Assembly: GCA_947632335.1 (NCBI GenBank)
Contig: CANROX010000018.1
Span: 1-33,895, forward strand
From: an uncultured Clostridia bacterium
GTDB taxonomy: Bacteria; Bacillota; Clostridia; Oscillospirales; Acutalibacteraceae
Length of the DNA: 33,895 bases
Direction of reading: 5' to 3'
The position numbers were made by a program, and so were the translations under genes. Of this stretch, positions 1 through 8,198 are shown piece by piece (the first letter of the stretch is position 1; every line of letters begins with the position of its first letter). The notes under the pieces were generated by a model, which was given only the letters and a program-made list of their open reading frames with translations, had not been told where the DNA came from and searched no databases.

Positions 1-29
1 AATATAAAATATGTGGAGGTGAAATCAAA

Positions 30-260
30 ATGAAGAAAACAAGCGTAAGCATTATGTACGATGATGAAAAGCTGAATGCAATCAGGCTGTATATGTCACA
101 GCGTGATTTGGATTTCAAGGAAGAGCTTGAAAAAGCCGTTGACAGCTTGTATGCAAAATATGTTCCTGCAAATGTGAGAGAGTTCATTGATATGAAAGGA
201 TTGCAGACAAAACCGCCCAAGCCTAAAAAACCAAAGATTGAAAGTGAGGAAAAGACTTGA
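30..260 (+). CDS. Small DUF6103-like protein of mobile elements
   Basis: A 76-residue charged protein with no signal peptide or membrane segment. The ATG follows a good ribosome-binding site (GGAGGTG near position 15). The N-terminal part (about 1-45) looks like a short beta strand plus helices, as in ribbon-helix-helix-type proteins. The C-terminus is a Lys/Pro-rich tail (KPPKPKKPK). The overall pattern, a short strand, then 'KAVDSLYAKYVPANVREFID', then a basic tail, matches what I remember of DUF6103 proteins, which sit in Firmicute integrative elements beside relaxase and TraG genes. Its stop codon overlaps the TTG start of the next gene, so the two are translationally coupled. A DNA-binding or accessory role is only a guess. 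Confidence 0.75.
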   Translation: MKKTSVSIMYDDEKLNAIRLYMSQRDLDFKEELEKAVDSLYAKYVPANVREFIDMKGLQTKPPKPKKPKIESEEKT

Positions 261-1267
261 GGTCGCAAAATTTTGGCATAGAAATAGAAATGACCGGCAT
301 TACCAGAGCAACAGCCTCAAAGGTAATAGCCGGTTATTTTCATACAAGTGCAACTCATATTGGTGGAGGTTATGATTCATATACTGTAAAGGATCCTGAG
401 GACAGAAACTGGAAAATAATGCGTGACTCAAGTATTGAGTGTACTAACCGACAGGGTGAAAGAGCAAGTCAGCTTTATTCCGTAGAATTTGTTTCTCCAA
501 TCTGTCAGTATAAAGATATTGAAACCTTGCAGGAACTTGTTAGAGCGTTACGAAATGCAGGTGCAAGAGTTAATGGCAGGTGTGGTATTCATGTTCATGT
601 TGACGCATCAAAACACACTCCCAAAACTCTTCGTAACATTGTAAATATTATGGCGTCAAAGGAAGATTTATTATACAAGGCACTTGATGTTAATGTTCGC
701 AGGGAACACTACTGTGAAAAAGCTGACACAAGATTTCTTGATGAGGTGAACAAACGACCGCCCCTTACAATGGAGCAGATTAAGGATATGTGGTATGACG
801 GAGAAGATGGTAGCTGGCGACATTATGATGATACAAGGTACCACGGTCTTAACCTTCATTCTGTTTTCAGCAAGGGGACAATAGAATTTCGCCTTTTCAA
901 TTCAACCCTACACGCAGGAAAGGTAAAGGCGTATGTTCAACTGTCACTTGCAATCAGCTACCAAGCACTAATACAAAAGAGGGCTATGCGTAACAAAACT
1001 CATTCCAGTAATGAAAAATACACTTTCAGAACTTGGCTGTTAAGGTTAGGTATGATAGGTGATGAATTCAAAACAGCAAGAACCCATCTCCTAAAAAATC
1101 TTGATGGCAATATTGCTTGGAAAGACCCTGCACAGGCTGAAAAGCAAAAGGAGAGGTTAGAACAAAGAAGATATATTGAAACAATGGAAAACAATGTTGA
1201 AATAGAATCCGAACTGGAAACTGCTGAACAGCAGGAAGATGGTTCGGATTTTTCTATGTCAATGTAA
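257..1267 (+). CDS. Amidoligase family protein
   Basis: A 336-residue protein resembling the Amidoligase_2 family, relatives of glutamine synthetase / gamma-glutamylcysteine ligase that form amide bonds using ATP. Visible family features: an N-terminal FGIEIEMTG strand with metal-binding acidic residues, a CGIHVHVD motif near residue 110, and GLNLHS...TIEFRLFNSTLHAGKVKAYVQL near 195-230. The C-terminal 60 residues are charged helix and probably not catalytic. The start is TTG at 257, inside the TTGA overlap with the upstream stop, with GAGG about 8 bases ahead. The next gene, 18 bases downstream, is a gamma-glutamylcyclotransferase-like protein; amidoligases are known to cluster with such enzymes. 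The pair presumably makes and breaks a gamma-glutamyl or peptide linkage. The substrate is unknown. Confidence 0.85.
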   Translation: MRSQNFGIEIEMTGITRATASKVIAGYFHTSATHIGGGYDSYTVKDPEDRNWKIMRDSSIECTNRQGERASQLYSVEFVSPICQYKDIETLQELVRALRNAGARVNGRCGIHVHVDASKHTPKTLRNIVNIMASKEDLLYKALDVNVRREHYCEKADTRFLDEVNKRPPLTMEQIKDMWYDGEDGSWRHYDDTRYHGLNLHSVFSKGTIEFRLFNSTLHAGKVKAYVQLSLAISYQALIQKRAMRNKTHSSNEKYTFRTWLLRLGMIGDEFKTARTHLLKNLDGNIAWKDPAQAEKQKERLEQRRYIETMENNVEIESELETAEQQEDGSDFSMSM

Positions 1268-1285
1268 AGGAGAGGAGAAATTATT

Positions 1286-1807
1286 ATGAGTAAGATATAT
1301 GTTGCCTATGGCAGTAATCTGAATCTTGAACAGATGAGTTTTCGTTGCCCAACTGCAAAACTAATTGCAACAGGGATGATTGATAATTATGAGTTGCAGT
1401 TTAAGGGACGCCCGAATTGTTCCTTTGCTACTATAGCACCAAAACAAGGTTCAAGTGTTCCTGTTGCCCTTTGGAAGATAACACCTTTTGATGAACTTAT
1501 GCTTGACAGATACGAGGGTTACCCTAACTCATATTTCAAGAAAGACATTAGTGTAAATGTAGGTGGCAGAGATGTTCAAGGAATGGTTTACATTATGAAT
1601 TTAAAACAGAACTTCGGACTGCCCTCAGAGGGTTACTATGATACGGTCACACAAGGATATATGGATTGTGGACTTGATATTAATGTTCTGAACAAGGCTG
1701 TCAATGATAGTGCTGACAAATATTATGAACAGCACCCGGAAGAACAACCAGAGTCATTTGATTTATGTGATGACGAAGACGAGGGGTTCGGTGATATGAC
1801 CTTATGA
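1286..1807 (+). CDS. Gamma-glutamylcyclotransferase-like (AIG2/GGCT fold) protein
   Basis: A 173-residue cytoplasmic protein. The N-terminal YGSNL motif (Y8-G9-S10-N11) is the substrate-binding loop of the GGCT/AIG2 fold, and LDRYEGYP supplies the conserved acid at about Glu77. This family turns gamma-glutamyl amines into 5-oxoproline plus free amine. The last 35 residues are very acidic (DLCDDEDEGFGDM) and look like an added tail. The RBS is AGGAGAGG just upstream. It lies 18 bases after the amidoligase and overlaps the next gene by 4 bases (ATGA), so the three form one operon. It may reverse or edit the amidoligase product; that is inferred from gene order. Confidence 0.85.
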   Translation: MSKIYVAYGSNLNLEQMSFRCPTAKLIATGMIDNYELQFKGRPNCSFATIAPKQGSSVPVALWKITPFDELMLDRYEGYPNSYFKKDISVNVGGRDVQGMVYIMNLKQNFGLPSEGYYDTVTQGYMDCGLDINVLNKAVNDSADKYYEQHPEEQPESFDLCDDEDEGFGDMTL

Positions 1808-2199
1808 ATTTGAGAAAACAGCTTAAGAAAGATTTAGGCAAGAGGTACTGTTTCAAAAGGTATATGTCAGCCGGTGATGTTAAGAAAAAGTTATATGGCA
1901 AAGCAGGTTATGAAGAAAGACTTGTGGCAACTCTCATAGTAGGTTGTGTAAAAATCAATGCAGTAATTTATTTCATTGATGAAGAACCACAGATAGCCCT
2001 TGATGTTCTTGTAAAGGACACACCCGAGAGCGAAGAATGGATTTGCTATGACACTTTGAGTGATGAAATAAAACTCAGCTCACGCAGTATTGAACAGTCA
2101 ATGTTCGATATTTTGAACCGTGAAGTCAAGGAGTACGGACTGTCCTATACCGAGTGCAATTTTGAAGTAATAAACGGTAAATCAATAAAGTCAGAATAA
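1804..2199 (+). CDS. Hypothetical protein in the amidoligase operon
   Basis: A 131-residue soluble protein that I do not recognise with confidence. The N-terminus is basic (NLRKQLKKDLGKRYCFKRY). The middle alternates strand-like stretches (LVATLIVGCVKINAVIYFID), and the C-terminal half is acidic. There is no signal peptide or TM helix. Its ATG overlaps the stop of the cyclotransferase gene by four bases, so it is co-translated with it. It ends just before the hairpin-rich region upstream of the mobilisation genes. It could be a substrate or accessory factor of the amidoligase/cyclotransferase pair; this is a guess from position only. Confidence 0.7.
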   Translation: MNLRKQLKKDLGKRYCFKRYMSAGDVKKKLYGKAGYEERLVATLIVGCVKINAVIYFIDEEPQIALDVLVKDTPESEEWICYDTLSDEIKLSSRSIEQSMFDILNREVKEYGLSYTECNFEVINGKSIKSE

Positions 2200-2368
2200 C
2201 AGCGGTATTCTCGCTACACTCGCCCTGTGTCGGCTTTTAAAGGAGAAGTCGGGAAAGTATCCGAATTCAAAGAAAAAACGAAACAGGGCGGTTTGTGGTA
2301 AAGTGTGGAAAATCAAAGTTACGGCAAATCGGGCAGTTTTTCAAGGGTAGGTATTTAAGCAGGAGAAA

Positions 2369-2398
2369 GACACGGGGTTGCAGTCGCTCCCTCGTGTC
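2369..2398 (+). repeat. Hairpin inside the oriT candidate
   Basis: GACACGGGG (2369-2377) pairs with CCCTCGTGTC (2389-2398): six plus three base pairs with one bulged T. There is no T-run after it, so it is not a terminator. Such hairpins often flank the nick site of mobilisation origins. Confidence 0.55.
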
Positions 2399-2406
2399 GG
2401 TTCACA

Positions 2407-2427
2407 GCAGACGGCAACGCCGACTGC
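2407..2427 (+). repeat. Compact hairpin inside the oriT candidate
   Basis: GCAG-A-CGGC, loop AAC, GCCG-A-CTGC: eight base pairs with one A/A mismatch and a three-base loop. It is not followed by T residues. It lies between the arms of the larger inverted repeat. Confidence 0.6.
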
Positions 2428-2554
2428 CATGCAGTTTTTCCCGCTTTTCAGCCTCAAAAATCCATAGGGGTTAATTTTCAGCCTTGGGGTTGTACTTGTG
2501 GGTTTAACTGCCCGAATTGCCGAATAAAATGCCAAAATTCAAGGAGTTGCAACT

Positions 2555-3004
2555 GTGGGTTGTAACAAAAAGGAGGTTTTGCACTTGAATGAAACGGATA
2601 ACAGAAAAGAAGTAAAGCGGAAGTTTGCACTCTGGATAAAGGAATCAACACTCGATATGGTTCAGAATATCTACAAGGAAGATAACTGCTCCAGTCGAAG
2701 TGAATTTATTGAAAAGGCAATCATCTTTTATGTGGGTTACCTTTCCTCAAACGACAACAGTCAGTATCTTCCGAATGTGGTTACCTCTACATTGAAGTCT
2801 ATCGTTGCCGAGAGCGACAACCGAATGAGTAGGCTGATTTTTAAATTAGCCGTAGAGCTTGCAATGACGATGAATATTATTGCCTCGTCACAGGACATAG
2901 ATAAGATGACTCTTACAAAACTTCGTGGCGAGTGCGTCAAGGAAGTCAAACGGCTCAACGGTTCGTTTTCTTTTGATGACGCATACGATTGGCAGAAAGG
3001 ATAA
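2555..3004 (+). CDS. Ribbon-helix-helix-type mobilisation accessory protein (MobC-like)
   Basis: A 149-residue protein read from GTG 2555, lying between the putative oriT and the relaxase gene. The N-terminal core KRKFALWIKESTLDMVQNIY...SRSEFIEKAIIFYVGYL has the strand-helix-helix pattern of ribbon-helix-helix DNA-binding proteins, with the SRSEFIEKA helix start typical of that fold. The rest is helical and may be the oligomerisation or relaxase-binding part. Two starts compete: GTG 2555 with AAGGAG 8 bases ahead, and TTG 2585 with a perfect AGGAGG (2571-2576) 8 bases ahead. The latter gives a 139-residue protein beginning just before NETDNRKE and looks slightly better. It likely helps the relaxase open oriT. 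The stop is 6 bases before the relaxase start. Confidence 0.8.
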   Translation: MGCNKKEVLHLNETDNRKEVKRKFALWIKESTLDMVQNIYKEDNCSSRSEFIEKAIIFYVGYLSSNDNSQYLPNVVTSTLKSIVAESDNRMSRLIFKLAVELAMTMNIIASSQDIDKMTLTKLRGECVKEVKRLNGSFSFDDAYDWQKG

Positions 3005-3010
3005 TTATTT

Positions 3011-4429
3011 GTGGCAAAGTTAGTTACAAAGTTTAAATATCTCAAGCCGAATCGAAAAGTCAGTGCAGGCGGTTATGCAAAATATATTGCTACCCGTGAG
3101 GGCGTAGAAAAGATTGATGACACTAAAAAATTTGCTCCTGCAACGGCAAATCAGAAGAATCTTATTGAAAAAATCTTAAAAGATTTTCCCGACAGCAAGG
3201 ATATGTTTGAGTACGCTGATTACCTTGAAAAGCAAAATCAAGGCTCGGCATCTGATTTCATCTCAAGAGTTATGGAAGATTACGCTTATGAAATCTCGGG
3301 AAGAAAAGCATATGCCGATTATATTGCAACCCGTCCTCGTGCCGAGAGATTAGGCTCGCACGGACTGTTTACAGATGACGGTGTGCAGGTTCAGCTGAGT
3401 AAAGTATCTGAAGAACTCGACAGGCACAAGGGCAATATCTGGACTGCGATAATTTCTATCCGCAGAGAAGATGCACAACGGCTTGGCTTTAATACCGGAG
3501 TTCGGTGGAGAGATATGCTCCGCACACAGACAGAATCACTTGCGAAAAATCTGAAAATACCAATGGAAAATCTTCGTTGGTATGCGGCTTTTCATAATGA
3601 ATCTCACCACCCTCATGTGCATCTGATTGCATATTCAACCGTGGAGAACGAAGGCTATCTCACGCAAAAGGGAGTTGAAAATCTCCGTTCGTCATTTGCA
3701 AGAGATATTTTTCAGCAAGATTTATTGTGCATATATGAAAGGCAGACCGAGCAAAGAGATAAGCTCCGTGCCGAGGCTCGTGACATTGTAGATGATTTGG
3801 TATCAAAGATTAACTCCGAAATATATATCAGCACATCAATTCAGCATAAGCTGTTGGAGCTTGCCGACAGACTTTCAAAAACAAACGGCAAAAAGGTTTA
3901 CGGATATCTTAAAACTGATGTAAAAGCGATTGTGGATTCTATTGTTGAAGAACTTGCCAATGACAGCAGAATTAATAAGCTGTATGATCTTTGGTATGAG
4001 CAAAAAGAAAACACAATCCGCACCTACACGGATGAAATGCCGGAGAGGATTCCGCTTGCCCAAAACAAGGAATTCAAGTCAATCAAGAATGCGGTAATCA
4101 AGGAAGCTATGAAATTAACTATCATCGAAGATGAAGCGGAAGAAAGCGAGAACACAGACGAAGAATCTGTTTCAAATCCCTTTGAATATGAAGAAAACAC
4201 CTTTGCTGAATCAGTCATTGATTCAGACAGAGGTGTTTTGTATCCTCATTATTCAATTAAAACCAACCGCAACAGCGTTGCAGTTTCTTCCCTATATCTT
4301 CTGCGCTACCTCTGCAACATAATCCAAAGTAGGCTTCGTTTTGAAGAAAAGCAGAAAGCGCAAAGGACGGATAAAAAGCTACAGCAGAAGATTAATGATA
4401 AAAAGCGTGATCAGGGGTTGAAAATGTAA
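3011..4429 (+). CDS. Relaxase (MobP3-like, Relaxase/MobL type)
   Basis: A 472-residue nickase-type protein that would cut and covalently hold one DNA strand at oriT for transfer. The relaxase domain covers roughly residues 1-260. The metal-binding histidine motif HNESHHPHVH lies at 195-204, preceded by the strand LRWYAAF. The N-terminal VTKFKYLKP...GGYAKYIATREGVE pattern is characteristic of the MobP3 group in Clostridia elements. A second copy of a YADYIATRPRAERLGSHGLF-type motif follows near residue 100. The C-terminal part (about 240-472) is helical, acidic in the middle and basic at the end. GTG 3011 follows AAAGGAT at a normal distance. It follows the accessory gene with a 6-base gap, so the two are one transcription unit. 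Confidence 0.88.
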   Translation: MAKLVTKFKYLKPNRKVSAGGYAKYIATREGVEKIDDTKKFAPATANQKNLIEKILKDFPDSKDMFEYADYLEKQNQGSASDFISRVMEDYAYEISGRKAYADYIATRPRAERLGSHGLFTDDGVQVQLSKVSEELDRHKGNIWTAIISIRREDAQRLGFNTGVRWRDMLRTQTESLAKNLKIPMENLRWYAAFHNESHHPHVHLIAYSTVENEGYLTQKGVENLRSSFARDIFQQDLLCIYERQTEQRDKLRAEARDIVDDLVSKINSEIYISTSIQHKLLELADRLSKTNGKKVYGYLKTDVKAIVDSIVEELANDSRINKLYDLWYEQKENTIRTYTDEMPERIPLAQNKEFKSIKNAVIKEAMKLTIIEDEAEESENTDEESVSNPFEYEENTFAESVIDSDRGVLYPHYSIKTNRNSVAVSSLYLLRYLCNIIQSRLRFEEKQKAQRTDKKLQQKINDKKRDQGLKM

Positions 4430-4446
4430 GTTCAATAAACTGGAAT

Positions 4447-5055
4447 TTATCGTTTTTCTTTTCCAAAATGCTTATATGACAATATACCTATTGGAATGAA
4501 GTAAGCGCACCAAAACAGAAGTGCGATTGTGCCACCACTGCCGTTATCACCATTTGCCATACTTGTGAAAACACCTGTCATAGGCATTATAAAGCAACTA
4601 ATGAAAAAGACACCGTGTATCATCATCAGATATTTCAGCCATTTGTCAGATTTACTTTCTGCCTTAATAGAAAGTCCGATAAAAAAAGTTGAAAGAGCCA
4701 TCATTCCATATCCGAGCAGGTCATAATTAAAAAGCAGACCACCTCTCTGGTAATCTAATATCTTTATTGCCTGCTCATTTATATCTTCCAGTCTTACAGT
4801 TGTGGTCTGTGCAAAATATACCAAGAAAATCAATACCGCATATATTGCAGAAAAAATCATTCCTATATTTGCAGATACACGTTGTTCCTCTGCGCTTTCA
4901 TGGTGAAAGCCAGCCGCCATCATGATATAGCCTATCGGTAAAAACATACATACAAGGTATGAACTAAATGGAAAATCTACTATCATAAACATTGCAAATA
5001 GGAAAACGGTTAATGTCACTATTGCTGCACCTATTTTAGATATTAGCCTATTCAT
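4447..5055 (-). CDS. Multipass membrane protein of unknown function
   Basis: A 202-residue hydrophobic protein with about six predicted membrane segments (roughly 8-28, 33-50, 63-83, 112-130, 142-160 and 175-195) and short polar loops. The start ATG (5053-5055) has AGGAGG at 5061-5066 on the minus strand. I do not recognise the family. It is transcribed against the surrounding mobilisation genes, so it is probably a separately acquired cargo gene or a surface-exclusion-type function. Nothing in the sequence decides between these. It converges on the relaxase gene with only 17 bases between their stops. Confidence 0.75.
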   Translation of the reverse strand: MNRLISKIGAAIVTLTVFLFAMFMIVDFPFSSYLVCMFLPIGYIMMAAGFHHESAEEQRVSANIGMIFSAIYAVLIFLVYFAQTTTVRLEDINEQAIKILDYQRGGLLFNYDLLGYGMMALSTFFIGLSIKAESKSDKWLKYLMMIHGVFFISCFIMPMTGVFTSMANGDNGSGGTIALLFWCAYFIPIGILSYKHFGKEKR

Positions 5056-5162
5056 CTCTTCCTCCTATAAATTCCGATTTATCAATCAGTTATTTTACAA
5101 TTATCATACCACATACAAATAAAATTGTCTATAAAAAATAATCCCACCACCAAGGAATAACT

Positions 5163-5184
5163 GCACCTAAACGCTGATAGGTGC
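5163..5184. repeat. Perfect 7-bp hairpin in the intergenic region
   Basis: GCACCTA and TAGGTGC with an 8-base loop, between the reverse-strand membrane gene and the primase-like gene. No T-run follows on either strand, so it does not look like a terminator. It could be an operator or an RNA element in the leader of the primase/VirD4 operon. Confidence 0.4.
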
Positions 5185-5256
5185 CTCCTGTCACAGTGAT
5201 AAGAGAAGAACTACCCACTATAAGATATTACAGCAGAAAAAAATATATACAAGGAA

Positions 5257-6177
5257 GTGATTAAAATATCAACTTACATTCATTTTACAAAAGAACAGCG
5301 AGAACAGGCAAGGCGAACTGACCTTGCAAATTTTTTAATCAGTCAAGGCGAGAAAGTCAAGAAATCAGGTTCAGAATACGAATGGCTTGACGGCTCGCAA
5401 AAGGTAACAATCAGAGGTCACCTCTGGTATCATCAGTACGAACAGATAGGCGGTGATGCGATTGACTTTGTCCGCAGATTTTACAACAAGGACTATGCCG
5501 AAGCGGTTGAAATGCTTTTGAATAACTGTGGCGGTCAAATCATAACATCACCACCCATAGAAAAAGAGCATAAACCTTTTGAATTACCACAGAGAAATAA
5601 CAGAATGAGCAGAGTTTTTTCTTATCTGCTGTTGACTCGTGGCATTGATAAAGATGTGCTCTTTGAATTTGTCAGGAACCGAATGATATATGAATCGGCA
5701 GATTTTCACAACGCAGTATTTGTAGGTTACGATTCAAGCGGTAAACCTCGCCACGCACATAAGAGAGGAACGGTGACGAGTAATTCGTACAAGGGAAATG
5801 TTGCAAGTAGTCAGCCGGAGTTCAGCTTTCATTGGTACGGCACAAGCAACAAGATATTTTTATTTGAAGCACCGATTGATATGTTGAGTTTCATTTCAAT
5901 GCACAAGGAAAATTGGCAAGAAAACAGCTATGCGGCATCCTGCTCTGTTTCGGACAGGGTGCTTTTTCAATGTCTGAAAGATAATCCGAACATCAAAAAT
6001 GTATTTCTCTGCTTTGACAATGACGAAGCAGGACAGACAGCAAACAAACGCATAGCCGATAAATTAAATTCAATGAATATCACAAATGAAATCCTCGTTC
6101 CTACTCATAAAGATTGGAATGAGGATTTGATATTTTCAGGTGAAAGGAGTAATGAAATATGCCATCAGGAATTATAA
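5257..6177 (+). CDS. DUF3991 and Toprim-domain primase-like protein
   Basis: A 306-residue protein made of an N-terminal DUF3991-type region (about 15-110, with YEWLDGSQKVTIRG...GGDAIDFVRRFYNKDYAEAVEMLL, resembling a primase zinc-finger region without cysteines) and a C-terminal Toprim domain (about 200-300; KIFLFEAPIDMLSF supplies the conserved Glu, and VFLCFDNDEAGQTAN the DxD pair). Such proteins on integrative elements are thought to prime replication of transferred single strands. The start is unclear: GTG 5257 directly abuts the Shine-Dalgarno AAGGAAG, which is too close, while a codon ATA at 5266 would sit at normal spacing. The 3' end overlaps the VirD4 gene by 19 bases. Confidence 0.85.
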   Translation: MIKISTYIHFTKEQREQARRTDLANFLISQGEKVKKSGSEYEWLDGSQKVTIRGHLWYHQYEQIGGDAIDFVRRFYNKDYAEAVEMLLNNCGGQIITSPPIEKEHKPFELPQRNNRMSRVFSYLLLTRGIDKDVLFEFVRNRMIYESADFHNAVFVGYDSSGKPRHAHKRGTVTSNSYKGNVASSQPEFSFHWYGTSNKIFLFEAPIDMLSFISMHKENWQENSYAASCSVSDRVLFQCLKDNPNIKNVFLCFDNDEAGQTANKRIADKLNSMNITNEILVPTHKDWNEDLIFSGERSNEICHQEL

Positions 6178-8198
6178 CTCTGATTATTGTGACAGGCTCA
6201 ATGTTTGCTCTGTTCATAATCATTTCTACGGTCGGCAATTACTATTCACTCAACCGTATAAAAAATAAGACGGTCGGACAAGGGCAACATGGCACGGCTC
6301 GGTGGGCAGCCAAAAAAGAGATAAAGAGAACCTACAAGCACATAAATTTTCAGCCGAACAAGTGGAGAAAAAATCCGAAAAGCAGACCAACACAACAGGG
6401 TATCGTTGTCGGTTGTAAAAATAGGACAAGAGGTCATTTGATAAATCTTTCTCATACAGTATTTTATGCTTTCAGAAAATTCAGAAATCTGTTCAGGAAA
6501 AAGAAAAATAAAAAAGTAATAGCGCAAAAAGAACCTGTCAGCACCACAACAGCAATGGTAGACACAGGCGATGTTCACGCTCTGATGATTGGTGCGGCAG
6601 GTGTCGGCAAGACAGCATATTGGCTCTATCCGTGTATTGAATATGCCTGTGCAACGGGTATGTCGTTTATGGTAACCGATACCAAGGGAGATGTAGTTCG
6701 CAATTATGGGACGATTGCAGAAAAGTATTACGGTTACAAAATTTCAGTCATAGACTTGCGTAATCCCACACGCTCGCACGGCAATAATCTCCTGCATCTC
6801 GTGAACAAATATATGGACTTATACAGAGCCGAACCTGAACAGCTTGTTTACAAGGCAAGAGCAGAAAAATATGCAAAAATCATTTCAAAAACGATTATTC
6901 TTTCGGGAATGGACTCGGCTTCATTCGGACAAAATGCTTACTTCTATGATGCGGCAGAGGGACTTTTAACAGCAACTATTCTGCTTGTTTCAGAATTCTG
7001 CGAACCCGAAGAAAGGCATATTGTTTCGGTATTCAAAATCATTCAGGAGTTACTTGCTCCGACCAACAAGAAAGGCAAAAATCAGTTTCAACTTTTAATG
7101 GACTATCTTCCCGATGACCACAAAGCAAAATGGTTTGCAGGAGCCGCACTGAACACAGCCGAGCAGAGTATGTCAAGCGTTATGAGTACGGCACTTTCAA
7201 GGCTGAATGCTTTTCTTGATAGTGAGTTGGAACAACTTTTGTGTTTTGATACAGAGATAGACGCTGAAAAATTCTGTAATCAAAAATGTGCGATATTCAT
7301 TGTAATGCCGGAAGAAAATCCCAACACTTTCTTTATGGTTTCGCTGATTATCCAACAGCTCTACCGTGAAATACTTTCAGTCGCAGATGAAAACGGCGGT
7401 GTGCTGAAAAACCGCTGTGTGTTCTTCTGTGATGAATTCGGAACATTGCCAAAGATTGATTCGGCTGAAATGATGTTCTCCGCTTCCCGTTCAAGGCGTT
7501 TGCAGATAGTTCCGATAATACAATCCTTTGCACAGTTGGAGAAGAATTATGGTAAAGAGGGTGCTGATGTTATCATAGACAACACCCAACTGACTATCTT
7601 CGGTGGCTTTGCTCCCAACAGCACAAGTGCGGAAGTGTTATCAAAAGCACTTGGCAGTCGTACAGTTATGAGTGGCTCGGTGAGCAGGAGTAAGAATGAC
7701 CCTTCCCAATCCTTGCAGATGATTGAGCGACCGCTTATGACTCCCGATGAGTTGAAGTCACTTCCAAAAGGTACATTTGTTGTTATGAAAACAGGTTTTT
7801 ATCCAATGAAAGTTAAGCTAAAGCTGTTTTTTAAATGGGGTATTAAGTTTGAGGAAAAGTATGAGGTCATGGAAAACGGAAACCGTGAAGTTCACTATGC
7901 AAACCGTTCAGAGTTGTTCAACAACATAATACAAGAATACCATCCTCACTATCTTGAACAGCCTGTAACTGATTCGGAATTTGATGAAGTAAGCGGTGAG
8001 AAAAAGAAGAAAAATGAAAATCTTAAAACCTCGCCAAATATAGAACAAACCGATAGTGAAAATACTATCGATTCTGAACAGAAAGAAGAGCCAACAAAAG
8101 AACCCGAGAATTCAAGCGTTGAACAGAACCCAGATAAGCAAAGAAAAGTAGTCATCAGAACAGAAAGACCGCCACAGGAGGATATCAGTAATGAGTAG
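6159..8198 (+). CDS. VirD4/TraG-type coupling protein (conjugative DNA transfer ATPase)
   Basis: A 679-residue ATPase that links the relaxase-DNA complex to a transfer channel. One N-terminal membrane segment (about 4-26) is followed by a basic region, then Walker A GAAGVGKT (145-152) and Walker B VFFCDEFG (Asp425, Glu426). SASRSRRLQIVPIIQSFAQLEKNYG and the TIFGGFAPNS...RPLMTPDEL motifs are typical of this family. The last 75 residues are an acidic, low-complexity tail that is probably dispensable. The start ATG 6159 has AAGGAG nine bases ahead; ATG 6152 is too close. It overlaps both neighbours, so primase, VirD4 and HTH genes are one operon. The length and motifs look intact. Confidence 0.92.
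   Translation: MPSGIITLIIVTGSMFALFIIISTVGNYYSLNRIKNKTVGQGQHGTARWAAKKEIKRTYKHINFQPNKWRKNPKSRPTQQGIVVGCKNRTRGHLINLSHTVFYAFRKFRNLFRKKKNKKVIAQKEPVSTTTAMVDTGDVHALMIGAAGVGKTAYWLYPCIEYACATGMSFMVTDTKGDVVRNYGTIAEKYYGYKISVIDLRNPTRSHGNNLLHLVNKYMDLYRAEPEQLVYKARAEKYAKIISKTIILSGMDSASFGQNAYFYDAAEGLLTATILLVSEFCEPEERHIVSVFKIIQELLAPTNKKGKNQFQLLMDYLPDDHKAKWFAGAALNTAEQSMSSVMSTALSRLNAFLDSELEQLLCFDTEIDAEKFCNQKCAIFIVMPEENPNTFFMVSLIIQQLYREILSVADENGGVLKNRCVFFCDEFGTLPKIDSAEMMFSASRSRRLQIVPIIQSFAQLEKNYGKEGADVIIDNTQLTIFGGFAPNSTSAEVLSKALGSRTVMSGSVSRSKNDPSQSLQMIERPLMTPDELKSLPKGTFVVMKTGFYPMKVKLKLFFKWGIKFEEKYEVMENGNREVHYANRSELFNNIIQEYHPHYLEQPVTDSEFDEVSGEKKKKNENLKTSPNIEQTDSENTIDSEQKEEPTKEPENSSVEQNPDKQRKVVIRTERPPQEDISNE

Larger units (their letters stand above)
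2322..2522. repeat. Long-range inverted repeat of the oriT candidate
   Basis: The left arm CGGCAAATCGGGCAGTT (2322-2338) and right arm AACTGCCCGAATTGCCG (2506-2522) are reverse complements at 16 of 17 positions, separated by 167 bases. The arms bracket the two internal hairpins, so the block could fold as one cruciform or serve as a paired binding site for the relaxosome. Confidence 0.7.
2200..2554. other. Hairpin-rich intergenic region, probable origin of transfer
   Basis: A 355-base stretch without a convincing gene, directly upstream of the accessory protein and relaxase genes, where the oriT of a mobilisable element is usually found. It is richer in GC than its neighbours. It contains a long-range inverted repeat (arms 2322-2338 and 2506-2522, 16 of 17 positions complementary), two compact hairpins inside that repeat (2369-2398 and 2407-2427), and a third 8-bp inverted pair (2221-2228 with 2283-2290). 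Several nested inverted repeats beside a relaxase gene are typical of oriT. The nick site cannot be named from sequence alone. The minus-strand open frame here has no family features and looks accidental. Confidence 0.55.
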
